From Taudactylus pleione (lineage: Eukaryota; Chordata; Amphibia; Anura; Myobatrachidae), in assembly GCA_031769625.1 (NCBI GenBank), contig JAUIMM010000885.1, positions 2,933,001 to 2,997,000 on the forward strand: a stretch of DNA of 64,000 nucleotides, read 5' to 3'. The notes under the pieces are model-generated. The model searched no databases. It worked only from the letters and a program-made list of their open reading frames with translations, and was not told the origin of the DNA. Below, one piece after another: positions 21,254 to 32,731 of this stretch. Position numbers and translations under genes: made by a program. The stretch's first letter is position 1; each line of letters starts with the position of its first letter.

Positions 21254-21411
21254 GGGGTCTATGTGCTAAGCCTTGGAGGGAGACAAAGTGGAGAGAGATA
21301 AAATACCAACCAATCAGCTCCTGTCATTTTAGAGGCTGTGTTTGTAAAATTACATTTAGGATATGATTGATTGGTACTTTATCTCTCTCCGAGGCTTAGT
21401 ACATAGACCCC
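21254..21411. mobile_element. Palindromic MITE, CTAAGCCTTGGAG family
   Basis: Ends GGGGTCTATGTGCTAAGCC and GGCTTAGTACATAGACCCC, flanked by TAA at 21251-21253 and 21412-21414. The interior holds CCAACCAATCAGCTCC, a phrase shared with 27329-27562, 39943-40019 and 63672-63850. Confidence 0.8.
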
Positions 21412-21416
21412 TAATG

Positions 21417-21754
21417 GCCGATGCAGAGATGTACGCTAATCACGGCGTTGTACGCCGCGGCTGTGTGATAATATGCTAATGCAGCACGAGGCGTCTTGTG
21501 TATATAGACACATCCTGCTGGCTTTCCACATCCGCTGCATGCCACTGTGTTATGCAACACTGCCTGTTGCCGCCCTCACTCCACCCCCAAATGGCCGCAG
21601 CCTGTCAATCAAGCTGCAGTGTCTTGGGCACTGTGAGCGATCTCGCAGAATGAGAACTGCACAGGTGCAGTGCAGCATCTAAACTTGCAGAGATCTCACA
21701 TCATTGGACATGTACGTAAACCATCGGGTTGGCATACATCTCTGAATTGGGCCC
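21417..21754. repeat. Possible TIR element (CAGAGATGTACG ends)
   Basis: GATGCAGAGATGTACGCTAA on the left and GCATACATCTCTGAATTGGG on the right are partly complementary. Low certainty. Confidence 0.35.
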
Positions 21755-23056
21755 AAAAGCAGCAGTGTTCCTCACTAGAAGGGGAAGTGTTGAAGGACCT
21801 TCTAACAACCGGGGTACAGTCTTCAGCTAGCACCCTGGAGGACCCCACAACCTAAAGAGTGAAAGTCACTCGGGTGAAGGCACTGGGATGATGCTACAGT
21901 TGGATGTAAACACAATTTGCACAAAACCTGCCCCCCAGCCCCCACCCGCCCCTCGATCGTGCACTAAAATGATTATTCACCCCATACCTATGGCGACTGG
22001 GAATCATTTTGCGCTTAGAACTTGCACCTAGAGAGTTGAGGGAGGCATGACCAGAGCCTGACATCACTACCCTGTGCTTTTGTTAACATTTACATACACA
22101 GATTGACTTAGCTCTTCCTAATCCAAACTTAAATATAAGTCTATACTTCTGTGGGAGAAAATACCACCTGAGTACATAATATTTCTGGCCAGCCCATTGA
22201 GGGACATTTCATGGATCCTTTGAAAGCTAAAGAGAGCTGGACAAATGAAACAACAGCTTGTACTCAGCCACTGTACAGACTGTAGCAAGCGTAAATTCAA
22301 TGTCAAATGTCATAAGTCCTGCTAAGGTATGGAAATTTTCATATACATACTTGTGGTCATAAAGAAATGTTTTCCTTGGATCAACGTATAATTTAAATTG
22401 AGTTGCCCTTTACATAGAATTTTCTTCACATCAATAATATAATTTATTTTAAAATGTAATTGCATTGGGTGCAACAGAATATGCGCTATATCAATAAGTG
22501 TTAATAATGTTTATAATTGCTATACTTTTTTTGTATTGCATAGTTCATTGCATCGTGGTGCCAGAACCGAGTTGTATTTTTTCCTTATGTGTTTAATGTC
22601 ACTGTGTCTGTCACAAGCACATCAAGCAAAGCCGGCTTACCAAATAAGAATGATTTATGGTTTGGTGCTGTACTTGCTAATTACCTTGTGCACATTTCAA
22701 CCTTTATATGGGCGGTTTTATTAACTAGACTAAGCTGCCATGCGCTAACACAGTGCGTGCCTAACATTAATGCGAAGCCTGCATAAAATACCTCTCTGAC
22801 AGTACATCAGCGGACATGACTGGGAAATAAATCACAGGACAACCAGGTCGCCTCATAGCAGTTTGAAGAGCGCCAAGAAACCAAATGTATTTTGTAAATC
22901 AAGACGTTGGGTGGCCGCCGGCCAGACTGGATTTTGTCATCAGAATTTAGGAATGATATTTGTGTAGGGGGTGACTGATGCTTTTGTGGGGATCGGTGAC
23001 TTATTCTAAAGCAAAAAATGACAAAATGATTACAGTAAGTTTAACATATTCTCAGA
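21755..23056. other. No gene seen
   Basis: Unremarkable AT-rich sequence. Short frames have no family motifs. Confidence 0.45.
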
Positions 23057-23064
23057 AGCTACGG

Positions 23065-23256
23065 CAGTGACGTCACTCACCCTGGTGCCACCCGGTGCGG
23101 GCCCCGGAGAGAATAGTAGTGCGCATAGCTTGTAAAAAAGGGACATGGCCTCACGGGTAGGGTGCATGGCCATGCAGGCCTCAACCCCCATTTTAGTCAC
23201 TCTGGTGGACCGGAGATGAGGACTGCCCCCCGGGCACCCCACTTGTGATGCCACTG
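23065..23256. mobile_element. Short hAT MITE
   Basis: Ends CAGTGACGTCACTCACCC...CCACCCGG and CCGGGCACCCCACTTG...GCCACTG. Flanks AGCTACGG (23057-23064) and AGCTACTG (23257-23264) agree at 7 of 8. Confidence 0.75.
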
Positions 23257-23278
23257 AGCTACTGCCCATAGTCTGAAA

Positions 23279-24375
23279 CAGTGGCGGGCTGGGCCAGGGG
23301 GCAGGGTGCCATGTGCCCCCCGGGCCGCAGCACCATGCGGGCCGCCTGTGTCACAGCTGCTCCGTGCGTGTAGCGCTGACCGGACGGAGTTCGGTCAGCA
23401 CTACACAGTGACAAACACACAGCCGACGGCTCCGGCAGCTGTGTGTTTGTTTCAGCAGCTGATGAGAGACTGTCAGACTCTCATTGGCTGCTACTGCTCC
23501 CACTGCGAGAGCCATCTTCCGGCTCCCGCAGTGGGTAATGGGAGAGACGACATGATGTCATGATGCCTCTCCCATATTGCAAAGTGGCCTGGGAGGACGG
23601 ACGGAGGAGCTGATGGCAGCGGCGGGACCAGGAGCGGGGTATCAGGTAAGTGTTTTTTTATTACGTGTCTCTCTACTGGAGGGGGGGCTACTACTGGGGG
23701 CACTACAAGGGGGATTACTACTGGGGGCATTACAAGTGGGAGGACTACTACTGGGGGCACATCAAGGGGGGTTACAAGGAGGGCATTACAAGGGGGGGCT
23801 ACTACTGGGGGCATTACAAGGGGGGGACTGCTACTGGGGTTATTACAAGGGGGGGACTACTACTGGGGGCACTACAAGGGGGACTACTACTGGGGGCATT
23901 ACAAGGGGGGGACTACTACTGGGGGCACTACAAGGGGGGGACTACTACTGGGGGCACTATGAGCTACAAGCGGGGGACTACTACTGTAGGCACTGCATAG
24001 GGGGTACCACTATTGGGGGCACTATGTAAGGGGCTTACTACTGGGGGCACAAGGGGCACTGCACAGGGGAGACCACTACTGGGGGCACTGTATAAGGGGC
24101 ACTGCATAGGAGGATCACTACTAGGGGCACTACTGGTGGCCTGCATAAGGGGTTCCTCTCCTGGGGCACTGGGGGGACTGCACTACAGGGGTCTGGCCCA
24201 TATCTTTATTTTTACTTTACATTAATTCCATATGGAGCCGCCTCCTCCCTGGAACACTTGAGGGGGGGTGCCTAAGCGCGCACGTGCTCCAGGCACCCTG
24301 GCTACACGCTACTCCTCTGCCAGGGCCACCTGCATGCATTTGCCCCCCAGGCTAAAAGTTGCCAGCCAGCCCCCG
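23279..24375 (+). mobile_element. Non-autonomous hAT carrying an internal minisatellite
   Basis: Left end CAGTGGCGGGCTGG and right end CCAGCCAGCCCCCG. Flanks GTCTGAAA (23271-23278) and GTCTGAAG (24376-24383) agree at 7 of 8. A GC-rich leader with GGGAGAGACGACATGATGTC leads into the tandem array at 23684-24180. The same leader motif (GGGAGAGACGTCATGACGT) appears in opposite order in the hAT at 25897-26589, so the two look related. Confidence 0.75.
23684..24180 (+). repeat. Minisatellite of roughly 28-30 bp, GGGGGCACTACAAGGGGG type
   Basis: Units combine CTACTACTGG with GGGCACTACAAGGGGG and vary in G-run length. Frames through it (Tyr/Gly-rich) are artefacts. Confidence 0.88.
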
Positions 24376-24389
24376 GTCTGAAGCCTATG

Positions 24390-24581
24390 AAGAGATGTGT
24401 GCTGATCCCTGTGATTTGGTTTTGGATCTGGATTTTTTTTTTTTTTGTAAATTATAAAAAATCTTGAAAACAGCTAAATTCATGTAATTTTTGCAATCCA
24501 AAGCCAGAAATTCAGATTTAAAATCCAAATTCCGAACTGCTGGAAGATAAGAACCGCGACCCAGATTTCCTCACATCTCTA
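24390..24581. repeat. GTTTTGG family element, AGAGATGTG ends
   Basis: Starts AGAGATGTGTGCTGATCC, contains TTTGGTTTTGGATCTGG, and ends CTCACATCTCTA. No clear target duplication. Confidence 0.55.
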
Positions 24582-25482
24582 ATAACAATCAAATACCCAG
24601 GGTACCGACAAAATATAATACACAGGGCTTATACAAGTCTTGTACAAGGATTTTATCCACTTATGTAATTGTTATAACTGCTCAGGAGAATTACTCCTCT
24701 CTGAGACAATTTGGTATACACTTACCAGTCAGTAAGATTATACCAGTACCATCTAGTTACTGTGTTAGAGCAAAGTTGAGCATTTGTGAACTGACGATAA
24801 TATTAACATTAATGCAAATCCCCTGTCTTGCTTTCTCCCACCATGCTGGAGGATCCCTGAATGATAGTCATGATGCTTTTAGCTGAACTGGTCCTAGGGC
24901 AAAACCAAGGCAGGGCCCCATAAACTACGATTGCTGGACTGCGTGCATTTCTCATTGGTAACTATAATGCACAGCTCAGTTGCTGGCCACCTTGCCATAT
25001 AAATGATGCAGACCCCATTGCACAAACTACTGCTGCAGATCATAACCTCATTTTTCTCAATGCCTTATGGAGTTTGCCTCACTATATGTTCACTGAATCA
25101 GAGCTGATTGCATATTCATGGTTCAGTAAACAGCTAGCAGGGCAGGTTCTAGTGGGATCAACAGTACGAGCAGGTCTAGATAAATATATCAAACATCTTA
25201 GCATCAGCTGCAATAGTCAGGAGTCACAGTAGGCTCAGCCAGGTATTAAACTGTATACTGCCAGGTGTAATATGCCGACGCATACCTAAACCATATGTGG
25301 TATCTAACGTATTGTACTGTGCCATGCTTGTAGCCAAGTATACAAAGCTGAGCCGTGTGTGCTGCTAATTATATAAGGTCTAGCCACAGGCAAAGTTGGC
25401 TGGCGCCAAGCATAATATGCAGAGCTATAACTGGTGCCAAGTCTTATCTGCACAGCAGCCCTACTTGACTGCAAGTCTAATA
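24582..25482. other. No feature seen
   Basis: Plain sequence without repeat ends. Confidence 0.45.
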
Positions 25483-25490
25483 TACAGAGC

Positions 25491-25799
25491 CAGGGGCGTA
25501 TTTATAATGGGTGCAGGGTGTGCGGTGAATATGGGCCCCTGGGTCCAGGGGAGGACAGCACCACACACCTTTCACCTATATTATACTTACCTCTCCGGAG
25601 TCCCACATCGGCGCCGGTGTCAACGCTTTAAAAATGCCTAGAAAATGGCCTACGCATGCTCTATATACTCTGGGCACACTGTAGTGCAGAGAATCTATCA
25701 GTGCTGTGCTGCGCTCAGTGCGCTGCTGGCTGCTGGATGGAGAGGGGGGCCCGTGACGGAGACTGCACACAGGCCCCCTTCTCTCTTGATACACCCCTG
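25491..25799. mobile_element. hAT MITE, CAGGGGCGTATTTATAATGG family
   Basis: Ends CAGGGGCGTATTTATAATGG and GATACACCCCTG. Flanks TACAGAGC (25483-25490) and TACAAAGC (25800-25807) agree at 7 of 8. Sister copies: 29651-30043, 42358-42696 and, inverted, 48649-49031. Confidence 0.8.
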
Positions 25800-25896
25800 T
25801 ACAAAGCCTTATCTCATGACGAGTTGGGTACAACGGTCAGGATGCCATTTGTCAGAATGACAGATTTCTGTAATTATTATTACCCTTACCCTAACC

Positions 25897-26589
25897 CAGG
25901 GCCGAAACTAGGATTTATGTCACCTGGGGCAAGACAGTAAATTGGCGCCTACCTGGTAATTCCACCATAGTAATGCCCCCTGCAGCAGTGCCCCTATAGT
26001 AATGCCCCCTTCAGCAATGCACCTACAGTAATGCCCCCTGAGGTAATGCCCCTGCAGTAGTGCCCATGTGGTAATTCCCCATAGTAATGCCACTGTAGTA
26101 GTGCCCATATGGTAATGCCCCTGTAGTAGTTCCCATATGGTAATGCCCACATCGTAATACCCCTGTATTAGTTCCCATATGGTAATGCCCACATAGTAAT
26201 GCCCCTGTAGTAGTACCCATATGGTAATGCCCCCATAGTAATGCCCCTGTAGTGCCGCTTACACACTCAAAAAACACATTACTTACCTTAAATCCCGCAC
26301 CTATGTCCGCCGTCATTCAGTCCACCCGGCTGCTCCTCGGAACTATGGGAGAGACGTCATGACGTTCTTCCCATAGTGGCCGTGGGGAGAGCCGGAAGCT
26401 GGAGTTCAGGAGAGAACTCCAGCCTCCTGCTACCGCGGCGCTGCAAGGAAGGAGCCGGGCGCCCGCTGGTAATAAAATCTCAGCGGGCCTCACGTCTGAC
26501 TTGGAGGCCCCTCTGCAGCTCCGGGCTGGAGGACACTGGCGGCGGGTGCAGCTGCGCATCCGGTGCATGTCCACCTCCAGCCCCCCCTG
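25897..26589 (-). mobile_element. Non-autonomous hAT inside a CCTAACC array, with its own tandem repeats
   Basis: Left end CAGGGCCGAAACTAGG and right end CCTCCAGCCCCCCCTG. Both flanks are CCTAACCC (exact phase ambiguous because the target is repetitive). 25965-26255 is a degenerate array of TAGTAATGCCCCTG and TAGTGCCCATATGG units. 26345-26405 repeats the GGGAGAGACGTCATGACGT leader of the hAT at 23279-24375, in the reverse arrangement. Confidence 0.6.
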
Positions 26590-26893
26590 CCTAACCCATC
26601 CCCTAACCTTAACCCACCCCTCCCGCAGCCTATCCCTAACCCTCCCCCGCAGCCTAACCCTAACCCACTCCTCCCGCAGCCTATCCCTAACCCACCCCCG
26701 CAGCCTAACCCTAACCCACCCCTCCCGCAGCCTTAACCTAACCTTCACCTTAGTGCCTAACCCTAACACCCCACAGCCTAACCCTAACCCTCCCCTCCCA
26801 CAGCCTAAACCTAACCTTCACCTTAGTGCCTAACCCTAACCCTCCTAATCATAACCATAACCCTAAACCTCCCCCTAACCCTAATACTTACCT
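26590..26893 (+). repeat. CCTAACCC-rich array
   Basis: CCTAACCCTAACC runs alternate with CACCCCTCCCGCAGC spacers of roughly 30-40 bp. It resembles telomere sequence but is irregular and part of a transposable element. Confidence 0.85.
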
Positions 26894-26920
26894 CTGTAAT
26901 CTGTTGAGATTATAACAGCC

Positions 26921-27040
26921 AGGATGCCACTGTCGGTATTGTGACTGTCAGGATGCCACTGTCGGTATTGTGACTGTCAGGATGCCACTGTCGGTATTGT
27001 GACTGTCAGGATGCCACTGTCGGTATTGTGACTGTCAGGA
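26921..27040 (+). repeat. 29-bp tandem repeat, four units
   Basis: AGGATGCCACTGTCGGTATT plus GTGACTGTC. Units start at 26921, 26950, 26979 and 27008, with a fifth partial at 27037; nearly identical, so recent. Confidence 0.93.
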
Positions 27041-27328
27041 TGTTGACTACATCCCCTCATGACATAGTAGTAATCAGTCTGTTTCCTGTCCAGAACTGAG
27101 CTCGAGTAGCCAATCAGAATTCACTGTAAAGCAGAAATGAAAGCGGTAAAGAGTGACATAGGCAGTGTGCTTCAGTAGTTGCCAAGGGAGTCTGCTACTT
27201 GTTCTATTTGTTTAATGAAAAACACAGTTATAGGACACAATAGACACAATAAAATCACAGGCAGACCATAGCATATTCCTTTGGAGACGTGCTCTTGTAT
27301 ATACTCTTGAAGAAATTTTCAAGCTTTG

Positions 27329-27562
27329 GGTGAGATGTACTAAGCCTTGGAGAAAAATAAAGTAGGTGGAGATAAAAGTACCAACCAAGCAGCTCCTCGC
27401 TGTCACTTTACAGGCTGTGGGGTAGATGTACTAAACCCTAGAGAGACATAAAGTGGACAGTCAGCTCCTGACTGTCATTTTTCAAACACAGCCTGTAAGG
27501 TGACAGTTAGGAGCTGATTGGTTGGTATTTGATCTCTGTCCAAGGCTTAGTACATAAGGCCT
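27329..27562. mobile_element. One half copy and one full copy of the CTAAGCCTTGGAG MITE
   Basis: 27329-27419 is a left half (GATGTACTAAGCCTTGGAG...CAGCTCC...ACAGGCTGTG). 27420-27562 is a complete palindrome from GGGTAGATGTACTAAACC to GGCTTAGTACATAAGGCC. Confidence 0.7.
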
Positions 27563-27718
27563 AGGGACATAAGGAATAGTTACTCAAGCAATGCTGAGGT
27601 ACATTGTACTCACATGAGAAAGGAGGTCCAATGGTAGGGTGATGGGCGGGGATCCAGGATAATTTGAATATGGAGTGGAGCCAAATGATGCGATTATCAT
27701 AGAGTTGCGTCATTAAAC

Positions 27719-27972
27719 TAGGGATGTGCAGGCTCAGATTAGTTTGGATTTTCCCACCAAATTCTGATTTTTCCTGCCAAAAATCGAGTCTCAGAAAGAG
27801 GCAAAAAGTCATCTTTCATTGACAAACATCATCATTCCTGGACAAAACTCCATGAAAGATGATGTTTGTCCATGAAAGATGACGTTTTGCCTCTTTCTGA
27901 GACCCGATTTTTGGCAGGAAATATCAGAATTTGGTGGGAAAATCAGAACTAATCTGAGCCTGCACATCCCTA
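27719..27972. mobile_element. Near-perfect foldback hAT-like MITE, perfect 8-bp duplication
   Basis: Arms of about 120 bp begin TAGGGATGTGCAGGCTCAGA and end in the complement. CATTAAAC flanks both sides (27711-27718 and 27973-27980). Internal blocks GGCAAAAAGTCATC and GATGACGTTTTGCC show the arms remain highly similar. Confidence 0.88.
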
Positions 27973-28093
27973 CATTAAACCCCCTCCTGACAGCCCACAG
28001 ATTCACAGTAACATTCTATCCATTCTGCCCAGTTCACTAGGAAGTGGGAGCGATGTGGGAGAAGTTCCTACTCTTCCGGGGGTGCGGGGGAAC

Positions 28094-28371
28094 CTGGGCC
28101 ATAGCTAGGGTAGTGCGGCCGGTGCAATCGCACAGGGCACCACAGGTCAGGGGGCGCTCTTTGGGCCTGTCAAATTTCTGTTTATTATCATTCTCACTTG
28201 TAGCTTCCTCTTATTTCATCCCCAGCATCTCCTGGCCTCTCCTATCTCTTTCCTGGCCCTTCACCATGAAGCCATGGCCCTTTTTTGGGTGCATTATGTC
28301 TCTTTGAAAAATGAGGGGGGCGCCAATGCTCTTTTGGGCACAGGGCACCAAAAAGCCTAGTTTTGGCTCTG
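28094..28371 (-). mobile_element. hAT MITE with a single 95-bp unit
   Basis: Ends CTGGGCCATAGCTAGGG and CCTAGTTTTGGCTCTG. Flanks GGGGGAAC (28086-28093) and GAGGGAAC (28372-28379) agree at 7 of 8. It is the reverse-orientation sister of 53877-55010. Its interior has one copy of the block (CATCCCCAGCATCTCC...GAAGCCATGGCCC) that occurs ten times there. Confidence 0.85.
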
Positions 28372-28388
28372 GAGGGAACTACCTGAAA

Positions 28389-28440
28389 AATTGAGAGTCT
28401 CCCGCAAGTATCGGGAGAGTGGGCAAGTATGGTGCAAGTC
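28389..28440. repeat. Fragment of the CTTGCCTACTCTCCCG family
   Basis: GAGAGTCTCCCGCAAGTATC and GGGAGAGTGGGCAAGTATGG match the ends of the elements at 41925-42355 and 48203-48625. Confidence 0.5.
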
Positions 28441-29650
28441 TGATCCGGCGCTATTTTGATTTGCGCATATTTTTGCTACAACTTTATTAATCTATAAAAC
28501 CATGCAGTGACTCTTCTGACCTCCTCGGCTCTTGGCAAAGGGAAAATGTACATTAAACAGCAAAGTGATTCTTCTTTCATTCGTGGTTGAATTTAGCAGT
28601 TTGCTTAAAATGACAAATAAAATCCATGTATTTTCTATTAGCTATGCAGAAGCAGCTACCTGCCTCGCACACCGCCTGGTCACTTGGGGGTAAATGCAGG
28701 TGACTGACACAGGCATAATCCATACCGAGTTTGAATTATAACATCAGACATCAGAGGGAATTTTGCCTGGTGTAAACACAAGGCTGCTTCGACGTTTTCC
28801 ATGTCGATCGCATCAACTGTTTTCATAAAGGTGAATGCTAATATAATAACTATTGTACTTGGACACCGAGTAGGTTTCCCATTGGAAAGGATATTTCCTC
28901 TGCCCGGGGCTATTTATATGAGTGAATAAAATTAAGTGCACTTTAATAAAGCAATCTTCTTTTTATGATTTCATTGAAACAATCATTCCATTTATATGTC
29001 TAGTGGAAACATGCAGACTAATAAAACTATTTTATTGACACAGAAAAACAAGTCAAGGGGAGAGAAGGACACTGCTGTTATAGTCCACTAACAAGTGGGA
29101 TGTATGTACCTGTTTTCCAATCGAAGGGTGTTTTGTTGCATGAGGAGTGCTTTGCGGTACCTCAACATCATATAGCAGCAGAACCGATGATCTCTAGGAT
29201 CCACTGCTGCTCCGCTGGAGGCCTCAACACCGACATGCGCTACTGTGCATGTGCGCCTGTTGGCACGTCTTTCCTCCTCAGCGTTTCAGGAGATTGGAGA
29301 GTCACATACAACCCTACAGAGTACTGCAATACCACAACCTCAATTACTAATATGCATAGCGCCACTAACTACCATTCTGCCGCCCAGTGCACTACAACAC
29401 CCAGCTCCAGGCTGCTCAGCATTGTTATTGTACTTGCATCTCTATCCCATCTTGTTGTTCTACCATTTTAAATAAACCTAAAACCTGGTTAAGTTTTACC
29501 ACATGTGGTCTAACCACCACCAACACCATTCTATTGAGAAGCGCACTTAACATCCTGTATACCAGGGGCCCAGTGTACTGTCTGCGGTTATATAACAACG
29601 TACCATCTATCAAGTTACGGACCCCAGTGTCCTTCCCTGATCACTCTCTC
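28441..29650. other. No gene seen
   Basis: A 123-codon frame at 29100-29471 has no recognisable domain or codon signal. No repeat ends recognised. Confidence 0.4.
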
Positions 29651-30043
29651 CAGGGCGTATCTATAATGGGTGAAGGGTGTGCGGGGAACACGGGCCCCTG
29701 AGTCCAGGGGGCCCCGCACTGCACATCCTGCACCCATATTATTACTTACCTCTCCAGAGTCCCACGTCGGCGCGGGGTCCGGCGATGTAAAACGACTGGA
29801 AAATGGTCGCGGCGGCCATTTTCCCATCGTTTGCGCATGCGCAGTACAGGAAAAATGGCCACCGCGGCCTTTTTCCCGGTGACCTGTGCATACATTATAG
29901 ACTCTGGGCACACTCTAGTGCCCAGAGTATATAACTCCGGCGCTAGCCGCGCACAGCTCAGTGCGCTGCAGGCCGCCGGGCGGAGAGGAGGGGGACCGTG
30001 TCGGAGACTACACATGGGCCCCCTCCTCTCTAGAAATGCCCCT
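29651..30043. mobile_element. hAT MITE, CAGGGCGTATCTATAATGG
   Basis: Ends CAGGGCGTATCTATAATGGG and CTAGAAATGCCCCTG. The interior has AAAATGGTCGCGGCGGCCAT and a GCGCATGCGCAGT block. Flanking 8-mers agree poorly (5 of 8). Confidence 0.65.
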
Positions 30044-30273
30044 GATGCTCACAATAGGTCATGTGCCCAGGGCACTCTGCTATACACTGTTGTTTGACAG
30101 ACATTATTTATTCTGTGGCATTGCTGTCTCTGCTAACTCTCCAGTATGTCTCCGAAATTCCCCTAATCTCCTGCAATATTCTGTGCAGCTGTGAACATTC
30201 TGATGTTCTGATTGGCTACATGGCTCTGTCCTGCCTCACTCCAAAGGTCTGGATGCACATATATGTGCACAAG

Positions 30274-30698
30274 GGGATGTAGTTAATAGACCGGCGGATG
30301 AGATGCCGCCAGTCTATACCCCACAACAAAAGCCAGATGGGGAACATAGGCGTCAAAATACTGATGCCTATCTTAATCTCGATGCCAGAATGCAGATGCA
30401 CGCTGTACCAATCAAGGTAAGTCCGGGCATCTTAGCACTTAGCCGCGTTGGGGTGGGTTTGGGTTTAGGGACTCCCGGGGGGACTTAGGGTTAGGCACCA
30501 CCCAGGGTGGGTTAGGGCTAGGCTAGGGGGAGACGGGGTTAGGATTAGGCACCACTGGGGGGAGGTTAGGGTTAGGCACCTCCCTGGGAGGGTTAGGTTT
30601 AGGATGCAGGAAGAGAGGGTTAGGTTTAGGCACCCCAGAGAGGGAGTCTTAGGGTTAGGCACCACTAAAGGAGGGTGCTGGTATTTCATAGCCATTCC
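30274..30698 (-). mobile_element. Element with GGTTAGG array (copy E)
   Basis: In reverse orientation it begins GGAATGGCTATGAAATACCAG. GGTTAGGG/GGTTTAGG blocks run from about 30450 to 30675. Flanks GTGCACAAG (30265-30273) and ATGCACAAA (30699-30707) agree at 7 of 9. Confidence 0.55.
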
Positions 30699-30778
30699 AT
30701 GCACAAAATGTAACCTGAAACACATTACAAAGGCACTCTAACCTTAGTCAGACATACAGTATATTAAAAATCATATAT

Positions 30779-30957
30779 GGGTGGAGAAGTATCAAACCTT
30801 GGAGAGAGATAAAGTATAGAAGTTGCCCAAAGCAGACAATCAACTTCTAACTGCCATATATGAGACTGTGCTAGATAAATGCCAGTGAGAAGTTGATTGG
30901 TTGCTTTTGGCAACGTCTCCACTGTATCTCTCCCCAAGGCTTGATGCATCTCCCCCT
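30779..30957. mobile_element. Palindromic MITE, CTTGGAGAGAGATAAAGT family
   Basis: Left CAAACCTTGGAGAGAGATAA and right GTATCTCTCCCCAAGGCTTG pair, as do the inner AATCAACTTCT and AGAAGTTGATT blocks. Confidence 0.7.
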
Positions 30958-31572
30958 TAATCTTCTTCCTTGTTAAGCGGCCATATATTTCTTGGTCTTC
31001 ACACACCTCTATCTTTAACCTAGAAATTACCTGTGGCTTTGGTTTAACAGTATTTTCCAAATTCTACACCATATTAGACAGACGCTGATCAAATTAAGTT
31101 CAACAGTGACTTTTGTATATAAAAAGACAAAATACATATTACAAAGCTAAACAAGTCAGTGCGAGAAAGATGGAGGAGTGTTTCCTCTGCCTTCCAACTG
31201 TCACTCTTACTATATAGGTTAGTTCTCCCATGCTGTTGGTTAATGATCTGCATTGCAGTAGGTGCATGTTGCTACACTTGCCTACATAGTATTCACAGTT
31301 GGATGTAATTCTACTTTCAAGCATGGTTTAACAACTGACTTTCCTATTGGTTTTCCGAAAAGAAGCTATACTTTATGGCCCAGTGCTGATTCTGCCCTGA
31401 AGTTACATTTCCTGGTGCTCTAGATTTAAGAGACAACTAATAAGACACAGATAAAATGACATGAACATTTCTTAGCAGGTTAACTCAGGTATTCTGTAGT
31501 CCTGCCTCAATACATATGGGGAACAAGTGGTCTTGGTAAGAAAACCCAGAACAAAATATAAGCATATCGGGC
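30958..31572. other. No feature seen
   Basis: Mostly AT-rich with no repeat structure noted. Confidence 0.45.
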
Positions 31573-31803
31573 GGCTTGTACACATTAGACGATCCGGTAC
31601 CCAACCGCCCGATATGTCGGCCCCTGCCACATCCCACTGCATGGGGTCAGCAGCCGCATTGTCAGGTTGAGCTGCATGTAGGGACGACCTGACGATGCGG
31701 CTGACAAGCAAACGGGAGAGCGCAACAGTTGACATAGTGGGTATACACTAAATGATTTTGATGATATGTTGGATCGGGCCAAAAATCGTCTAATGCGTAC
31801 CCA
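31573..31803. repeat. Short TIR element, TACACATTAGACGAT ends
   Basis: CTTGTACACATTAGACGATC and AATCGTCTAATGCGTACCCA are inverted repeats. The subterminal GTAC.C.C.TAGACGAT style matches the outer element at 11110-13021. A local hairpin CATATCGGGCGG/CCGCCCGATATG straddles the left end. Confidence 0.55.
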
Positions 31804-32299
31804 GTTTTAGAAATATTGTTTGGCTGCTGCTTAGTGATTATATGACATTGGTCCCCTTATAAAAATAAAGGTCAGTAACATTTGGCACTGACATGGTACT
31901 GAGGCCCTAAGTGTGTTCTACCAGTTATTTCGATATTGAACTGGATATACAGCATCCAATCATAAACTGGGTTGGAACAAAAGAAGGTAGCATATAAATC
32001 ATGGTAAACAGTGCCTATTTATAGGTCTTACAGGATCCATGATTAATTCTCCCAAGCCAGAACTGCCCATGATGGATAAGGGTAAGTTTAATAGCAATAG
32101 CAATCTCTGAAGGCCAGAGGTGAAATCATTCAAGACTACTCTGAAGAATATTCCACACTCTCAACACTTGCACAACACTCAAAGAGCATGGACAGTCTCC
32201 GAACCATACCCAACCCATTGTATTAAATATTGATGTATTTTCCTAAAAAATGGTAACTGACTACAGTAGGTTTAAAGGGTCCTATGCATTTTGTGTCTA
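31804..32299. other. No feature seen
   Basis: Plain sequence. Confidence 0.45.
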
Positions 32300-32307
32300 G
32301 TTTAGGG

Positions 32308-32731
32308 TAGAGATGAGTGGTTTGGTTCTGCTGTAAACCAATAACACCCGTACTTTGGGGTTTTGAGTCGAACCGAGTCCTGGCTCTGGTCATCTTAAGG
32401 GTTTTGAGTAGAACAGAGTTCCAGCATGAATCTTGTCACAAGCCGGATCTCAGATAAAAAAAATGGTTCTCACCTATTTTTGATTGCATGTGTGTCCCTT
32501 CCTTGTGATTTGCAAAAATTGGCCAAAATTGACTGGAAATTAATGGTATTTATGTTAATAATACCAAAGACACAAAAAAGGACCAAGTTACATGATTTTA
32601 GCTGTTTTTATCAATTTATTTAAAAAGATCCAAAACCAATAATAAAATGACCTAAAACACTTGAGGGTAGTTTTGCCTAAACCTAAACACGATGATGATT
32701 TAGAAACAAAACTAAAACACGCACATCTCTA
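32308..32731. mobile_element. hAT-like element of the TAGAGATG...CATCTCTA family
   Basis: Ends TAGAGATGAGTGGTTTGG and CACGCACATCTCTA. Flanks GTTTAGGG (32300-32307) and CTTTAGGG (32732-32739) agree at 7 of 8. Contains CACTTGAGGGTAGTTTTGCC, the family marker. Confidence 0.7.

Larger units (their letters stand above)
25821..27055. mobile_element. Element with CCTAACC array (copy D), split by a hAT
   Basis: CTCATGAC stands at 25813-25820 and 27056-27063. The outer parts carry GTCAGGATGCC motifs at both ends. The CCTAACC array lies at 26590-26893 and a 29-bp tandem repeat at 26921-27040. The hAT at 25897-26589 has split the array. The ends differ from copies A-C, so this may be a sister family with the same internal array. 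Confidence 0.5.

Noticed and set aside
23577..24029. Tyr/Gly-rich 150-codon frame resembling a structural protein
   Set aside because: It is the translation of the minisatellite inside the hAT at 23279-24375.
26590..26893. True telomere or chromosome-fusion scar
   Set aside because: The CCTAACC tracts are irregular, mixed with CCTCCCGCAGC spacers, and repeated at several places inside elements with flanking duplications.
28044..28307. 87-codon frame across the hAT at 28094-28371
   Set aside because: Starts outside the element and runs through its non-coding interior.
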